Assembly: GCF_019279795.1 (NCBI RefSeq)
Contig: NC_056727.1
Span: forward strand, 1,212,245,077 to 1,212,309,076
Reading direction: 5' to 3'
Source of the DNA: Protopterus annectens
Lineage: Eukaryota > Chordata > Ceratodontiformes > Protopteridae
DNA: 64,000 bases
Part shown: positions 1 through 12,434 of the stretch, piece by piece
Numbering within the stretch: the first letter of the stretch is position 1
Layout: each line of letters starts with the position of its first letter
Notes under the pieces: model-generated
What the model was told of the DNA's origin: nothing
Seen by the model: only the letters and a program-made list of their open reading frames with translations
Databases searched by the model: none
Program-made: the position numbers and the translations under genes

Positions 1-171
1 TTCAGACTTCACATTGCGTAGAAAAAGATTAATGCAAACATGTTATACGACGTTTGAGTAATATGTAAAATCTTCCCCCATTCGGTCCTTTGCCCACCCC
101 CCCACCCCCCAATTAGTTTTTGCTTTGTCCAGATTTTTTTTTTTTTTTTGCTAACAGTTTGAGAAGTATGC
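1..171 (+). mobile_element. Right part of hAT-like MITE (CATACC family), cut by window edge
   Basis: This stretch matches the right half of the MITE copies at 771-1073 and 50420-50737. Shared landmarks are the TTCAGACTTCA block, the region encoding GCCTTTGTCCC, TTTGTCCAGATTT, and the degraded end AGTTTGAGAAGTATG. A C-rich run (about 97-110) and a T-run (about 135-149) have expanded inside it. The left half lies outside the window. It has no coding capacity. Confidence 0.7.
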
Positions 172-770
172 CCTAAGATTAACTTGTACTGCCATTATGG
201 AATGTCTTTCAAATTATTCTCAGTTCAAGCAGTTAGTGCATCAGTGGATATCAAAGATAATTGCAGGTAGCCTGTGCTAGTACAACAGACTGATAAACCC
301 TGGATTCTGGGAAACCCAAGTTTGATCAGTGGTTTGGACACTTAATGGTACATGAAGGAAGGCTGGACATGACCATGGAGAGTATGGCCTGTGGTTATCA
401 CATTACATTAGTCATGTCTTCTGTGCAAGGTCCTCTGTGAAGAACTGAAGCTTTTTATGCAATGAGGGACAGGTTGGGAGGATGAGTACATGGTCATCCA
501 AGCCAGTGATTGTAGCTGTTGTAAGCGCATGTGAGGCTGAATGAATGAATGTAGAAACTGAGGGGACATAAGCAGTCTTTGCAGTTTTGAAAATGCCCAT
601 GTCACTACTGTGGGAGGGAGATTGTTTTATAAAAATAAAAAATGCTGTCATTTATGGTATACTGAAAACATCACAGTGTACTTTCATAGCTGATCAGCTG
701 ATGCCCCCATAGAAGACTGATAGTAAGCATGGAGCAAAACTAATATAACTGAAACAAGATAGTTGCAAAC
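172..770. other. Unassigned non-coding stretch
   Basis: I see no gene or recognisable repeat here. The open frames on the minus strand near 408-651 are short, overlap each other in different frames and show no domain. Confidence 0.5.
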
Positions 771-1073
771 CATACTTCTCAACTGCACAGATTTTTGCAG
801 AAGGTACACATTTCTGCCTTATATTTTTGGACTGTTTCTCATAAAATTGTGTTTTTCTGGCAAATCATTGAGGGCCGAAGTCAGAAAATGACTAGACATT
901 TAAGTTTCAGACTTCATACCCTTCAGAAAACGCATGGTAACACAAAACCTGTTCTATCAACTTTCTAAGTTTGTGAGAGCAATATTTAAAAAGTGTCCCT
1001 ATTTTGGGGCCTTTGTCCCCCCATTATTTATACCATTGTCCAGATTTCTTGCTTTAAGAGGTTGAGAGGCATG
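771..1073 (+). mobile_element. hAT-like MITE, complete copy
   Basis: The copy starts CATACTTCTCAACTG and ends GTTGAGAGGCATG, so the ends are inverted repeats of about 13 bp. The flanks TTGCAAAC (left) and TTACAAAC (right) form an 8-bp target-site duplication with one mismatch, the size made by hAT transposases. It is about 300 bp long, non-coding and non-autonomous. The interior aligns by eye with copies at 14642-16893 and 50420-50737, and in reverse with 12129-12434 and 35452-35760. Confidence 0.82.
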
Positions 1074-3033
1074 TTACAAACCAACACAATGAGAGAGACA
1101 TCAAAAGTTACAACTTGGAAAGGACTGCAGATAGTGAGCGACGGTAAAGATTATAGGTAAGTATTTTTGAGCAGATTTTATACAACAGATAGGACATTTA
1201 ATGAATGGATATGTGATTTGATGTAAATAAAGATGGAATAAGACTGCAGTAAACTATCACTGCTTGCTTCTAATGAACTGAAGTCTGATTAAAAAGTAAG
1301 AGCAATTGTGGGATTTACTTTCAGTAATGTCCCAATATTTAGTTTATTGTAATCTTAAACAATATATTCTTTCAAGACGCATTTTTTAAAGATCTCTTTA
1401 GGGAAACACACTCATACTTGAGATCTTGTGTTTGCCATTTCTTTCTTTGAGATTAGTGACTCTTAGATGAACTCACATGAGACGTGAAGTTCATAGCTTG
1501 TCATGATCTTTCAAAACTCTCTATTGTAATCGGGTTTTACTGTCTTTTATGTGGCAGGTTAACATTAAATTTATTTTATTTATGTATTTAATTTTTTGGT
1601 TAGTGTAAGTGTCTTGATTCTTTTATGTATGTGTTGTTGTATAGCCAGGACTAAGATGTGGGAAGTTATGTTTTCATTTTAACATGATGAAAGCTTTTTG
1701 TGTACATCCAAGCTGTTCCAGCTATGCCAGCTGAGAACTTTCTTCTTTTTAATATAGATGCGTATAGTAAAATGGTTTTCTTTGGCAAATTCTACAGTGT
1801 TATCCAGTGTAAGCATGTAATTCTGCTATAATGAGCATGCACATCGGTCTATGTATATAAGCAAACAATATTTTCTGTCAGCTATATCTTCTGTGTTTTA
1901 TATATCCTGCAGGGTTTTTTTGTCTGTGAATATGCTACCAGTGTTTCATCAGTGAACATTCTGTGTTGTATATATCCTGCTGGATTTTACCAGTTAGTGC
2001 TTGGGTACAGTAAGAGTGTTTCGTCACCTGAATGTTCTGTGTTTCAGACCACCTGAATTTTACTATTTTGCCTTAAATTTTTTAGGGGAAGTGACAGGTT
2101 TTTTGTTATATTATCAGTTTTAGTGCATTTTTATTTTCTGGTAGATATGCTTTATGGTGTGACCGTGTAATAACTTAATGTTTCCAACAAGCTGTCTAGA
2201 AATGGAGTGCACATTGAAACTAGTAAATACATTATTTTTACTTTCCTCATTTCCTAGAGGCTTTCATTGCTTTGCTCTGTATCATACTGGCTCATTTTTA
2301 TACTGTCTACCACTCCTCAATAAACTATCCAAATCCCCAACGCATGACCTCAGGCTTAGTGACACTCTTGCTCTTGAGTCTTAATTTCATGTGTCTATGC
2401 CATGGCATGACCCACCTCTGGTTTTGTCCAGTACTCTACTGGTGTCTGCAACTGCTCTACTACTGATAATTTGCTACTAAATGCACAACCACCTTTTATA
2501 GCCTGCCTTTGGATGTTATAGGGTCACAGTATGACAGTCCATGCTTATACATTCCAGTCTGATTTATCTATTTATTATTCATTTACATTTGTTAACCCGG
2601 TAATTCTATACTAATTCCCCCATCTCAGACAGACACACGGGTACACACCCTAGCATATTGCTTTCACTTCTTCACCTTTCTTTATGCTTCTGGGCCGATT
2701 CTGTATTTGTGTGCTCTCTCTGATACAATACTCTTCATCTCCATTTAATATACAGAGTACTTTTCTGTTTTATTTAAAACATTTATGGACATTCTTGTTT
2801 TAATATTTTGCTCCTCATTTTAATGCTTTTCAGCCTGTATCCTATTGCTGTCATGTCCCTCTTAATACCAGCAAGCCCAGCTCTTCTGACAGTCAAATAT
2901 TTACCAACAAATTACCCACTTAATGAGGGTTTTCAAAAATGTCTGCCCTCCCATCTCTATGACTTGTTATAGTTTATCTACTTTACAGACGGAATACTCA
3001 CTACAATGAGACAAAGTTTCAGGCACTACTTAT
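1074..3033. other. Unassigned AT-rich non-coding stretch
   Basis: No gene is supported. The open frames at 2178-2466 overlap in two frames, lack domains and have low-complexity composition. Short phrases recur (for example CTGTGTTTTATATATCCTGC near 1890 and a similar phrase near 1965), suggesting an old local duplication, but not enough to define an element. Confidence 0.45.
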
Positions 3034-3449
3034 AGGTGGTCCAGGTCAGTGCATTCACCACTCATTCCTGGGACAAGTGGGCTTGATGACCACATATCTA
3101 CAGTAGTGGTGGGTAAAGTCAGCAATCACATGTTGTCCTGTGGATGCAGTCACTGCTCATCTGAAGTACTGGGAGGTACAATCAACACATCTCTGGTACT
3201 GATAGGTGAACTAATCCTTTATCTTTGATACTGTCTGTACAGTCACCACATCTGTCATATTGGTGGGTGCAGCTAACACTTATCCCTGGAAATGGTGGAT
3301 ATAGTGACCACTTATTTGCAGTACTAGTGGGTGAACTCACAGTTCATTTTAGGTACTGGTGAGTACAGGTAATACTTAACTGTGGTAATATTGGGTAAGG
3401 TCACTACTTACCTGTGACTCTGGTAAGTGTAGTCACCATTTACTTGCAC
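3034..3449. repeat. Degenerate ~32-bp minisatellite, about 13 units
   Basis: Successive units follow the pattern GGTACTGGTGGGTACAGTCA, then a CACTTATCTGTG-like block, with period about 30-36 bp. Clear units begin near 3100 (TGGTGGGTAAAGTCA), 3263 (TTGGTGGGTGCAGCTA), 3325 (CTAGTGGGTGAACTCA), 3357 (CTGGTGAGTACAGGTA) and 3389 (ATTGGGTAAGGTCA). Divergence between units is high, so the array is old. No protein is supported across it. Confidence 0.7.
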
Positions 3450-3820
3450 TTTTGGCACTATTATTCTTTCTGACAGGATTTTGTAAGTTTGCTTTCTGTT
3501 TATCTAAGGCTAATTTAGGCTGTTTTTATTCATATGTGGCTGAAATTAGGCATTTTTTTATTTAATTGGGGGTGGTCATGATATGCATTTGTGCTTAGTA
3601 TTGGACTACCGAGATTACTGTTTTTTTCCTCAATACAGTATTCTGTTTGTTTCACTATATACATAGTCTTTTTATACTTATTTAAAAGGTGAATATTGGG
3701 GTTTTGTTTCTTTGGATACTGAGCTTATTGTTCCACCTGCGGTTGGTTCTGATTTGGCTTTTTGCCACCTGTCTTGGTGGACTTTGATACTGCTCCCCTA
3801 TCTACCTTACAACTGCCACT
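3450..3820. other. Unassigned stretch before L2-like fragment
   Basis: T-rich DNA with no supported gene. The right end may include further decayed L2 coding sequence, but the frame only becomes readable from about 3821. Confidence 0.35.
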
Positions 3821-4735
3821 AAAATCACTCTCTCTACGTCCTTTCTTATTCCCTCCCTTCTATATGGAGCTCCACTACTAACTAACCTACAAATCTCCCT
3901 GAAAAAACAACTTTCCTCCTGCTACAATAAAATCGCCAAGTTTGCTACCAACCAAAAGTCTTACACCCACCATTGCTCCTCTCTCCAACAACTAAAATGG
4001 CTAGAACTACCCCATCAGCTCACCTATACACAACTACCCCTTGTTCATAAACTTATTTTCAACCCCTCCCTCTGTCCCTCCCTGTCTTCTGTGTTTAAAA
4101 TGCACATACCTGATAGAATATTAAGGTCCAACAACCAAAATCTATTAGAAGTGTACAAACCAACCCGTCCCCCTGGCAAATATCTTCTCTCACATGGGTT
4201 AGCTCGCCTCTGGAACTCTCTACCTCCATCTATCCGTACTACCTCTAACCATTTTATGTTCAAAAAATCTCTTCATTCACATCTACTTTCCCAGTGGGAA
4301 TGCTCTTGCTCCCACCCTACTTAACTACACTGAACATCCCCATTTCCTCCTACTCCTGCTTACACCCTTGATTTCTCTCTCTCATTATCCATAACTCCCA
4401 CTTCCCTGTTATTACTATAGAATATGTAAGAATACTCTACACTCTACCTCTCATATGTTGAACTCTCTTTATGAAATAACTTTAGTAGAATTTTGAATTT
4501 ATGTATAATCCCTTCTAATCTGCCATCAGGTTTTAACACTGTTAAATTAATTGTAATTGTTGTGCATTGCATTTGTATTTGTCTACTGAGATTTTAATAA
4601 TGTTTAAGTATGTCTAATACCTACTGTAATCTATATTGTCTGGAGATTTTCTCCCCAGGACTCCATTGAACATGGGTTCATTTTGGCCCAATGGACTATC
4701 CTGGTAAACCAACTGCAAATAAATAAATAAATAAA
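3821..4735 (+). pseudogene. L2-like LINE, 5'-truncated 3' end (RT C-terminus and 3' UTR)
   Basis: One open frame runs from about 3821 to 4324; the first ATG at 4091 is internal. It encodes the carboxy-terminal part of a LINE reverse-transcriptase protein, including LYGAPLLTNLQISLKKQL and the typical L2/CR1 ending ARLWNSLPPSIRTTS followed by FKKSLHSHLL. A 3' UTR follows. Its last block (CTGGAGATTTTCTCCCCAGG, 4639-4660) matches the 3' end of the L2-like copy at 28165-29787. The element ends in an (AAAT)n tail at about 4718-4735, typical of L2-type insertions. It is a dead 5'-truncated insertion with no endonuclease or RT core. Confidence 0.75.
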
Positions 4736-5122
4736 ATCTTCCATCTACCTTATCTACACCTAAAAGCATAAAACTATATGGCTTGTGACTCTGCAGTAGC
4801 CTCAGCCAAGGGCAGGCTATCAGGCCACTCACTTTCTTTTATCTCCAGGTCCTGTGATGATGTATAGGCACCACATCTGTGCATGACACAGGAGTCATAC
4901 ACATCCTCCAGGGTTGTACTATATCCTGGCAAGCATAGGGCAGAATCCCAATTCTGAATATATATAGGATGCCAGTCTAGTCTATTATAGGACATACATA
5001 GACACTTGAGCAGTTTGGGGCTTCATCAATTCAGTATGCATAAATTCATCCAAACAGTAGTATATCATTAACAGAATGATACAATTTCAATAGAGAAACC
5101 TATAAATGTATCAATTTCTTAA
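4736..5122. other. Unassigned non-coding stretch
   Basis: Nothing recognisable. The minus-strand open frames at 4614-4995 are antisense to the L2 tail or to plain non-coding DNA and carry no domain. Confidence 0.4.
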
Positions 5123-5357
5123 TGTTGTTGTTGTGTCTTTTGGCTTTTCCTGGTTAGGGGTCGCCACAGCGGAACTCTGGTCCGCTAATAAATGGCAGTA
5201 TATTTTTACGTGCTGAGTTGCCAGCCCTGACGTACAACCTTCAAAGAAGGTACGCCCATTCACACATGTCTCCACACAGAAGACGCTCTAGTTGAGAATC
5301 GAACAGGACAACGTCTTACTGTGAAGCAACAACACTACCGCAGCACCACCACCACAG
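5123..5357 (-). mobile_element. tRNA-derived SINE, near full length
   Basis: Read on the minus strand, it has a tRNA-like head. A GTGGTGGTGCTGCGG-type A-box region sits near 5340-5357 and a B box GTTCGATTC at 5296-5304 fits GWTCRANNC. The body includes AATGGGCGTACCTTC, and the 3' end reads GGCGACCCCTAACC then AAAAGCCAAAAGACAC. This head and the gacccctaa/aagccga tail resemble tRNA SINEs widespread in fish and amphibians. Related copies are at 8412, 10601 and 11992, all in this orientation. Confidence 0.75.
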
Positions 5358-6013
5358 TAATATACTGTAGTAAAATTTCTGCTGCAACAAGAAACATAAT
5401 GTTGTCAAGTATACTTCTAGGTACCTGGATAAATTGGCATGTGGCATTTTATGATTAGACGTTTGTGTTATTTACAGTAACTTTATGTCACTAATCACTA
5501 TATGAGTAACCTTTTAGCAGTGTGCTGTTCTGGATTTACTGTGTCTGCTACCGCTCTGAATGAGTGAGATCGGGGTAAGGCACTTCTTCAGCTGCATATG
5601 CATGCATTAGCAGAGTCTCTGTAGGCAAGATGTGTCAACTTTTTTTTCTTTTCTGTTTCTCAAGTTCTTTTACTCTAGCTAGACAATATACACATACAAT
5701 GGCTGCAATTACTTGTGGCCCTATTAGCATATCCAATTGATAAGCAAACAAGAAATTGTTACCACCTTCTTTCTCCTTGCTCAAATGTTAACTGAGGCTG
5801 CTGATATGACACACAGTGTCTTAGGCCTCAGAAAAACTCTGTTGGCTTATGGCAAGTAAGAGTAATAGTATACTCATAAGTTGACATTAGTGAGTCACCA
5901 GTTATAACATTGTGTGTGTTGCGGGGTGTTAAGGTACATGCTGGCCATTGGTTAATAATGAGATGGAAAACTTTTCTAGCATAAAGTTGCTTTAGTAATA
6001 GGACATAATTCTG
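5358..6013. other. Unassigned non-coding stretch
   Basis: No gene, clear repeat or structured RNA was recognised. Confidence 0.4.
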
Positions 6014-6133
6014 CTGCTCTACAGGGGCACAGGAAAATAATTTTCTTGGGTGGCGAAAGACAGGGTACCTTTTTGGCTAGGCTTATATAGGCCCTAGGGC
6101 CAATAGCCTAGTATCTACCTATGAACCTATGAA
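6014..6133 (+). mobile_element. CR1-like LINE 3' UTR fragment
   Basis: The block CAGGGGCACAGGAAAATAAT, then TTGGGTGGCGAAAG and CTTATATAGGCCCTAGGGCC, nearly matches the 3' end of CR1-like copy B (25440-25576). It ends in the same CCTATGAACCTATGAA octamer-repeat tail. It is a severely 5'-truncated insertion consisting only of UTR. Confidence 0.82.
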
Positions 6134-6681
6134 AACATTGTTGGAACTGCATTGCAATACAAGGGTTTGGCAAATTCTACAAAGAAAGTCCAATTCTCTA
6201 TAATAAAGAATTGTGAATGTTGACTACTATTGTTGATAAAACCCTGAAGATAAAACTGTTTGGGCAGCATAGTGCAGTGATTAACATTTTTGTCTCCCAG
6301 CACTTAGTTTTTCTTGTTTGGTTCTTGGCTGAGGTGCTTCTATGCAGAGTTTGCAAATGCTCACTGTGTCCGTGTGTTTTTTTTTCAGTGGGGGCTCTGG
6401 TTTCTTTTATAACTCAATGACATGCCATGCATGAATTGGTATTTCTCTGACTAGCCCATAGCTGCATGTGTCCTGTAGTAGACTGGATCTCCATTCAGGA
6501 TTAGTTCCTCTGCTTTGTACCTAGTGAGTGCTAGGATAGATTCTGCCTTGTCAACACCCCTGCCTTGGGTTAAGTAGGTAATCTGTGAATGAATGAACAA
6601 GTAAAACTGACGGTGACTTGTGGAGATGGTAATGAATGGCTTTTCCCTGGGCAGAAAGTAGCGTACTCCCACAGAATAGCA
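6134..6681. other. Unassigned non-coding stretch
   Basis: No supported gene. The open frames at 6217-6420 (+) and 6451-6690 (-) have no recognisable domain; the first is T/G-rich low complexity. Confidence 0.4.
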
Positions 6682-6790
6682 TAGGTTCATAGGAGATTAC
6701 TAGGCTAATGGCTTAAGGGCCCTTACAAGCTTAGCCAATATAACTGATTTTACCCGATATATGGCCCCTAGGGGCAGGAAGATGGCATGG
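6682..6790 (-). mobile_element. CR1-like LINE 3' UTR fragment, reverse orientation
   Basis: TAGGTTCATAGGAGATTACT followed by AGGGCCCTTACAAGCTTAGCC is the reverse complement of the CR1-like 3' end and is closest to copy E (54065-54125). The right boundary is uncertain because the similarity fades. Confidence 0.65.
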
Positions 6791-7249
6791 ATTTGTGCCT
6801 ATGCCTTGAGTATCTTACAGATTGCCCCTGTTCATTAGGTATATAGGCACCTTTGTTCTGCAGTTATTTGCGGCTCGGGAATTATGATGAGGGGTTACAA
6901 GATTGGTAGGGGGCTGTGAGAATGTTGCACAATGTCCAGATGTTTGTTAGCTTTGATCTGTTCATCAAAAATGTGGGGTCACACAACGCATGTTACTACA
7001 AAATCTTATTCTAGCATCGTTATTAGTTCATACGCCCAATATTTTAAATCCCTAATGTAATTTCTTTGTCTTGTGGTGTTTTTGCTTCATCCAGGCTTAT
7101 TATAGCAATGTTTAAAACTATACCTTCATCTCAGTAATCCCCTTGGCTTTCTCATGTATGTCTTGTGTGTCTGTAGTTTTTTCTCTGTCTATTCCATGGC
7201 TGGATTTAAGTGCCTCTGCAGTGTGACTGTTCTGCATATCAGTAGCTGC
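6791..7249. other. Unassigned non-coding stretch
   Basis: No gene or clear repeat recognised. The right end grades into the TCTTGTGTG-type minisatellite. Confidence 0.35.
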
Positions 7250-7740
7250 CTTTGTCTTGTGTAATGGCATCAGTTTATCAAAAGTTTGTGTATTTCAGTC
7301 TTGCTATAGTGCTGTCATCATCTTCTTGGGGGTCTGTGTGGGTGTCTCAATTCTGTCCTGCGGTAGTGCTGCCTACATCTTGTGGGGGTCTCTGTTCAGT
7401 CTTGCTGTAGTTTTGTCTTGGTCTTGTGTGTGTCTCTGTCCTGAGTGAGGGAGTCTGCATATCTGTTCAGTCTTGTTATAATACTGCATTTATCTTGTGT
7501 AGGTGTCTGTCCTGTATGTGGGAATCTGTATAGGTGTTGATGTTATCTTGCAGTAGTCATCATGTGCATATGTCTATGTCCTGTATGCAATAATCTGTGT
7601 AGATGTCTGTCATGCATGTACCTGTCCTGTGTGAGGGACTCTGTATGGGTGCCTCTATTCAGTTTTGTAGCAGTGCTGTCTTTGTCTTGTGTGTCAATGT
7701 CCTGTGTGTGTGGGAATCAGTGTGAATGTCTTTGTGCACC
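7250..7740. repeat. Degenerate ~70-bp minisatellite
   Basis: Units share TCTTGTGTGTGTCTGTCCTG, then TGTGAGGGA(A/G)TCTGTATGGGTG and TTCAGTCTTGCTGTAGTGCTG. Clear unit starts lie near 7253, 7376, 7420, 7493 and 7680. The Cys/Leu/Val-rich open frames at 7257-7448 and 7562-7753 are translations of this T/G-rich repeat and are not likely proteins. Confidence 0.6.
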
Positions 7741-7912
7741 TCTGTGGGACTAGTTACCTTGATGCAGTACAGAGGCTTGTTGCAATGTAACAATATTGGT
7801 AATAAATTCCAGTCAGTGTGTGCATGCACCTCTGTGAGTGGTTACCTTGCTGTGATACAGGAGCTTGTCATAATGTAACATTGGTACTAAATGCCAGTCA
7901 GTGTGTGTAACT
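7737..7912. repeat. Two-copy tandem duplication, ~88-bp unit
   Basis: CACCTCTGTG followed by GGTTACCTTG, CAGGAGCTTG, ATGTAACA and CCAGTCAGTGTGTG occurs twice, at about 7737-7826 and 7827-7912, with moderate divergence. It abuts the minisatellite on its left. Confidence 0.68.
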
Positions 7913-8395
7913 TGGCACTTCCAAGTCTTTTTAACCATCTGAATGTAGTAACACCATAAAGTGATGGTTAAATGGTGCTGGATGAGCTTGACAGGGAAGG
8001 CGGCATGATGGCAATGTGGTCACACTTTATATTCCCCCTTGTGTGGCCCCCAACTGGAAACTTGCTGGGGGTCTCCAAAATGCTAGCACCAGCCCTGACA
8101 ATAAGCATCTCTGGGACTCTGGCAGGAACTGTTACTCTCACCCTGTCTGGAAGGAATACTTGGCAACTCAGAGAAGTCTGATTCTTGAAGCATTTCAATG
8201 TCCCTGTCTTGCAGTTGATTGCTGTCAAACATCTGACTAGACTGCATAAATCACATCATTGAAGCACGTAAACTAGCCACTTGCAATTCTCTCTGAATGT
8301 TTCTTTTCCTATTTGCTGCACCAAAAAGCTTCTTTGGACCTTTTCCAGACTATCTGTTAAAAATAAATTTGTAAAGTCAGAGGTACTGGGATTGG
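7913..8395. other. Unassigned stretch with three overlapping short open frames
   Basis: Open frames overlap on both strands at 7968-8240 (60-86 codons). None has a recognisable domain or favoured frame, and I do not call a gene. Confidence 0.35.
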
Positions 8396-8411
8396 AAATT
8401 GCAGTCTTAAT

Positions 8412-8668
8412 GTTCTTCTTTCGGCTTTTCCCAGTTAGGGGTCACCACAGCGGAGCTCCGGTCCACTAATGATTGGCAGTAGATTTTTACGGTGCCGAGG
8501 TGATAGCCCAACCTTTAATGAAGGCACGCCCATTCACACATGTCTTTTGAATGCCACTTGACCATGGGGAGGACATGCAGACTCCAAAGAGAAGGCGCTC
8601 CAGCCAAGAATTGAACGGGAGAACTTCTTGCTGTGAGGCGACAATGCTACCGCTGCACCACCACGGCT
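8412..8668 (-). mobile_element. tRNA-derived SINE with perfect 16-bp target-site duplication
   Basis: Flanked by AAATTGCAGTCTTAAT at 8396-8411 and 8669-8684, a perfect 16-bp duplication made by LINE machinery. On the minus strand the head reads GCCGTGGTGGTGCAGCGGTA (A-box region) and the B box is GTTCAATTC at 8608-8616. The body contains AAGACATGTGTGAATGGGCG, and the 3' end is GGGAAAAGCCGAAAGAAG. This is the most complete of the four copies and defines the unit length, about 257 bp. The 3' end lacks a poly(A) tail, so it probably used a non-L1 LINE partner. Confidence 0.88.
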
Positions 8669-8684
8669 AAATTGCAGTCTTAAT

Positions 8685-10174
<1,490 letters not shown>

Positions 10175-10309
10175 GACTTTTCTCATTACAGCCACTTGTA
10201 TTACTGTCTGCTTCCCATTGCACAAGTTATTACATAATAAAAATGGTTATATTAATACATGATAAAAATGGTCATGAAAAATTTCAGCTAGCTGCTTTTG
10301 AAACCATGA

Positions 10310-10600
10310 AGTGGAACCCTCTGAACATCTCATGCCCTCTCAAGACTCATGAAATACACCCCCAAAATTAAAAAAATATTTTGCATACTGCTTCCTCTTA
10401 CATACTTAGAAAGTTGGTAGTACAACATGTTTTGTGTTACCAAGCATTTTCTGAAAGACTTTAAGCCCACTGTTTTATTTCATGACTGCAAAACAATGTC
10501 TTGATTCCACAGCTTTTCTGGTCAAAAATATGAGCCAAAATCAGAGCTAGCCAAGAACTACACACACACACGCCATGCAACAGTTGAAGACACTTGTATA
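10310..10600 (-). mobile_element. Decayed MITE-related copy, part of a local duplication
   Basis: ACTTAGAAAGTTGGTAGTAC, then AAGCATTTTCTGAAAGACTT and GACTGCAAAACAATGTC, match the reverse-oriented MITE interior (compare 12225-12350) and closely match 10935-11160. Both copies end in GAGCTAGCC/GAGCCAGC followed by a CA tract, which is short here (about 10560-10571). The pair therefore arose by local duplication of an already decayed MITE. Confidence 0.6.
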
Positions 10601-10831
10601 ATTGTTGTATCTTTCGGCTTTTCCCAGTTAGGGGTCGCCACAGCAGAACTCCAGTCCGCTAATGATTGGCAGTAGATTTTTACATACCGAGTTGCCAGCT
10701 CTGACGCACAACCTTCAACGAAGGCACGCCCATTCACACATGTCTCAACACAGAAGACACTTTAGTTGAGAATCGAACATGACAACGTCATACTGTGAGG
10801 CGACAACGCTACCGCAGCACCACCACCGCAG
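10601..10831 (-). mobile_element. tRNA-derived SINE, near full length
   Basis: Same family and orientation as 5123-5357 and 8412-8668. CTTTCGGCTTTTCCCAGTTA begins the plus-strand left end, AGAATCGAAC marks the B box in reverse, and the right end is CCGCAGCACCACCACCGCAG. No convincing target-site duplication was found. Confidence 0.75.
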
Positions 10832-10934
10832 TCTGAACAACTGAAATATCTGCTCGAGATCAAATAAATTATGGTCTGGAAATGTACTTTACACAGCTTG
10901 TTTCTGTCATAAACACATAGTACAACCACTGCAA

Positions 10935-11158
10935 CCCTCTGCCATCCTCCCCAAATTTTTAGGTCAAGGACATTTCAAATACTGCTCTTATACACTTAAA
11001 AGTTCTTACCATAACAGGTTTTACATTACCAAGCATTTTCTGAAAGTTATGAAGTCCAAAATTCACATGCATCGCTGATGATTGACTGCAAAACAATTTG
11101 GCAATACCAAATTTTATCTGAAAAAAATACAAGCCAGAATCAGAGCCAGCTGAGCCCT

Positions 11159-11241
<83 letters not shown>

Positions 11242-11290
11242 GTAACAATTAAAGATGCTGTTACAATTCTGTACATCTTCAATGTATGCT
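10935..11290 (-). repeat. Second copy of locally duplicated MITE relic with expanded CA tract
   Basis: Matches 10310-10640: ACTTAAAAGTTCTTACCATA, AAGCATTTTCTGAAAG, GACTGCAAAACAAT, then CAGAGCCAGCTGAGCC. After the CA tract the flank AATGTAACAATTAAAGATGC resembles CCATGCAACAGTTGAAGACA of the first copy. The CA tract spans 11165-11239 here, but only about a dozen bases in the sister copy. Confidence 0.65.
11165..11239. repeat. (CA)n microsatellite, ~75 bp
   Basis: A pure CA repeat. The 107-codon minus-strand open frame across it is a repeat artefact. Confidence 0.97.
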
Positions 11291-11991
11291 TGACAGATCA
11301 ATTAAATAATTAGTACAAGTTAAGAATTCCCCCTCCCCTCCTCTCCTAACTTCTTAGCTCAAGACTTAAGAATTAACAAATAAATAAATAAACCCATGGG
11401 CAGATTTCAAATATTGTTTTCTGTATTATCATGGCACATCCGCAGAATACTTACGATGGACTGATTTTTAAATTTAGACAAAGGTACTAATATTCATCTT
11501 TACAAATATGCATTACTGATGACCTCATATACATAAATAAGGTCTTCTGTAATTCTTCTATAGACCAGACTGTATACGTTTATTCTTCTGCATGCACACA
11601 GACACACTGCTGTCAGTGATACCTGTAATGTGCACATTTTTATAAATATATAATGAAATATAAATGCATTGTAAGTTTAATGGTCTGAGAGTTAATTCGC
11701 CTTTCTTTTCAAGCTAACGGAAGGATGGACATTTTAGGTTGAGGGCAAGCTATCCAAAGGACAAATCAAGCAAAATAAAGTGCTGTGAATATCAATGTGA
11801 CCAATGAAGTGAATGCAGACGACCTTGGTATTAATCACAGTACACATCCTTCCAGTCTAAAAACTTGATGCGTGAAAAACCTTACTTGTCCTCCAAAATG
11901 GAAAAACAGTTAACAGTGACCTATTTTGACAGCATTTTCATGTGTCCTTTTGAAGGAAAGTTCTGTCTTGCTTTCTCTAGAAGTAACTCTG
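11291..11991. other. Unassigned non-coding stretch
   Basis: No gene recognised. A short (AAAT)n run lies near 11378-11392. Confidence 0.4.
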
Positions 11992-12056
11992 TCTGTGTCT
12001 TTCGGCTTTTCCCGATTAGGGGTCGCCACAACGGAACTCCTGTCCGCTAACTATGG
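11992..12056 (-). mobile_element. SINE 3'-end fragment
   Basis: GTCTTTCGGCTTTTCCCGAT, then GGGGTCGCCACAACGGAACTC and GTCCGCTAA, is the 3' end of the SINE family in the same orientation as the other three copies. It is truncated after about 65 bp and has no tRNA-like head. Confidence 0.78.
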
Positions 12057-12128
12057 TACCATAATAAGAAACTAAATTGTGGCACTCATAAAGATGCTGT
12101 CAGCAGTGGTCTTTGTATAGACAGAGAT

Positions 12129-12434
12129 CATACCTCTCAACATCTTAGTGCAAGAAATCTGAATAAGGCATAAATAAAGTGAGGGACAAAGGCCCAAATA
12201 TAGGAACAGATTTTAAATATTGCCCTTATAAACTTAGAAAGTTGCTAGAATAACAGGATTTGTATTAGAATGCATTTTCTGAAGAATTTAAAGTCAAAAA
12301 TACAAATGTAGGTCATGACATAGTGACTTCAATCCTCAGTGATTTGCCAAAAAAAAAAATTTATGTGGAACAGACCAAAAATATGAGGTGAAGATCTGGA
12401 ATTTCTGCGAAAATCTAGAGAGTTGAGAGGTATG
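12129..12434 (-). mobile_element. hAT-like MITE (CATACC family), reverse orientation
   Basis: Bounded by CATACCTCTCAAC (12129) and GTTGAGAGGTATG (ends 12434), inverted terminal repeats. GGGACAAAGGCCCAAATATA in the interior is the reverse complement of the family's GGGCCTTTGTCCC region. Non-coding. The 8-bp flanks do not form a clear duplication. Confidence 0.8.

Noticed and set aside
7968..8240. Overlapping open frames on both strands that could suggest an exon
   Set aside because: No frame has a recognisable domain, and no consistent splice context could be argued.
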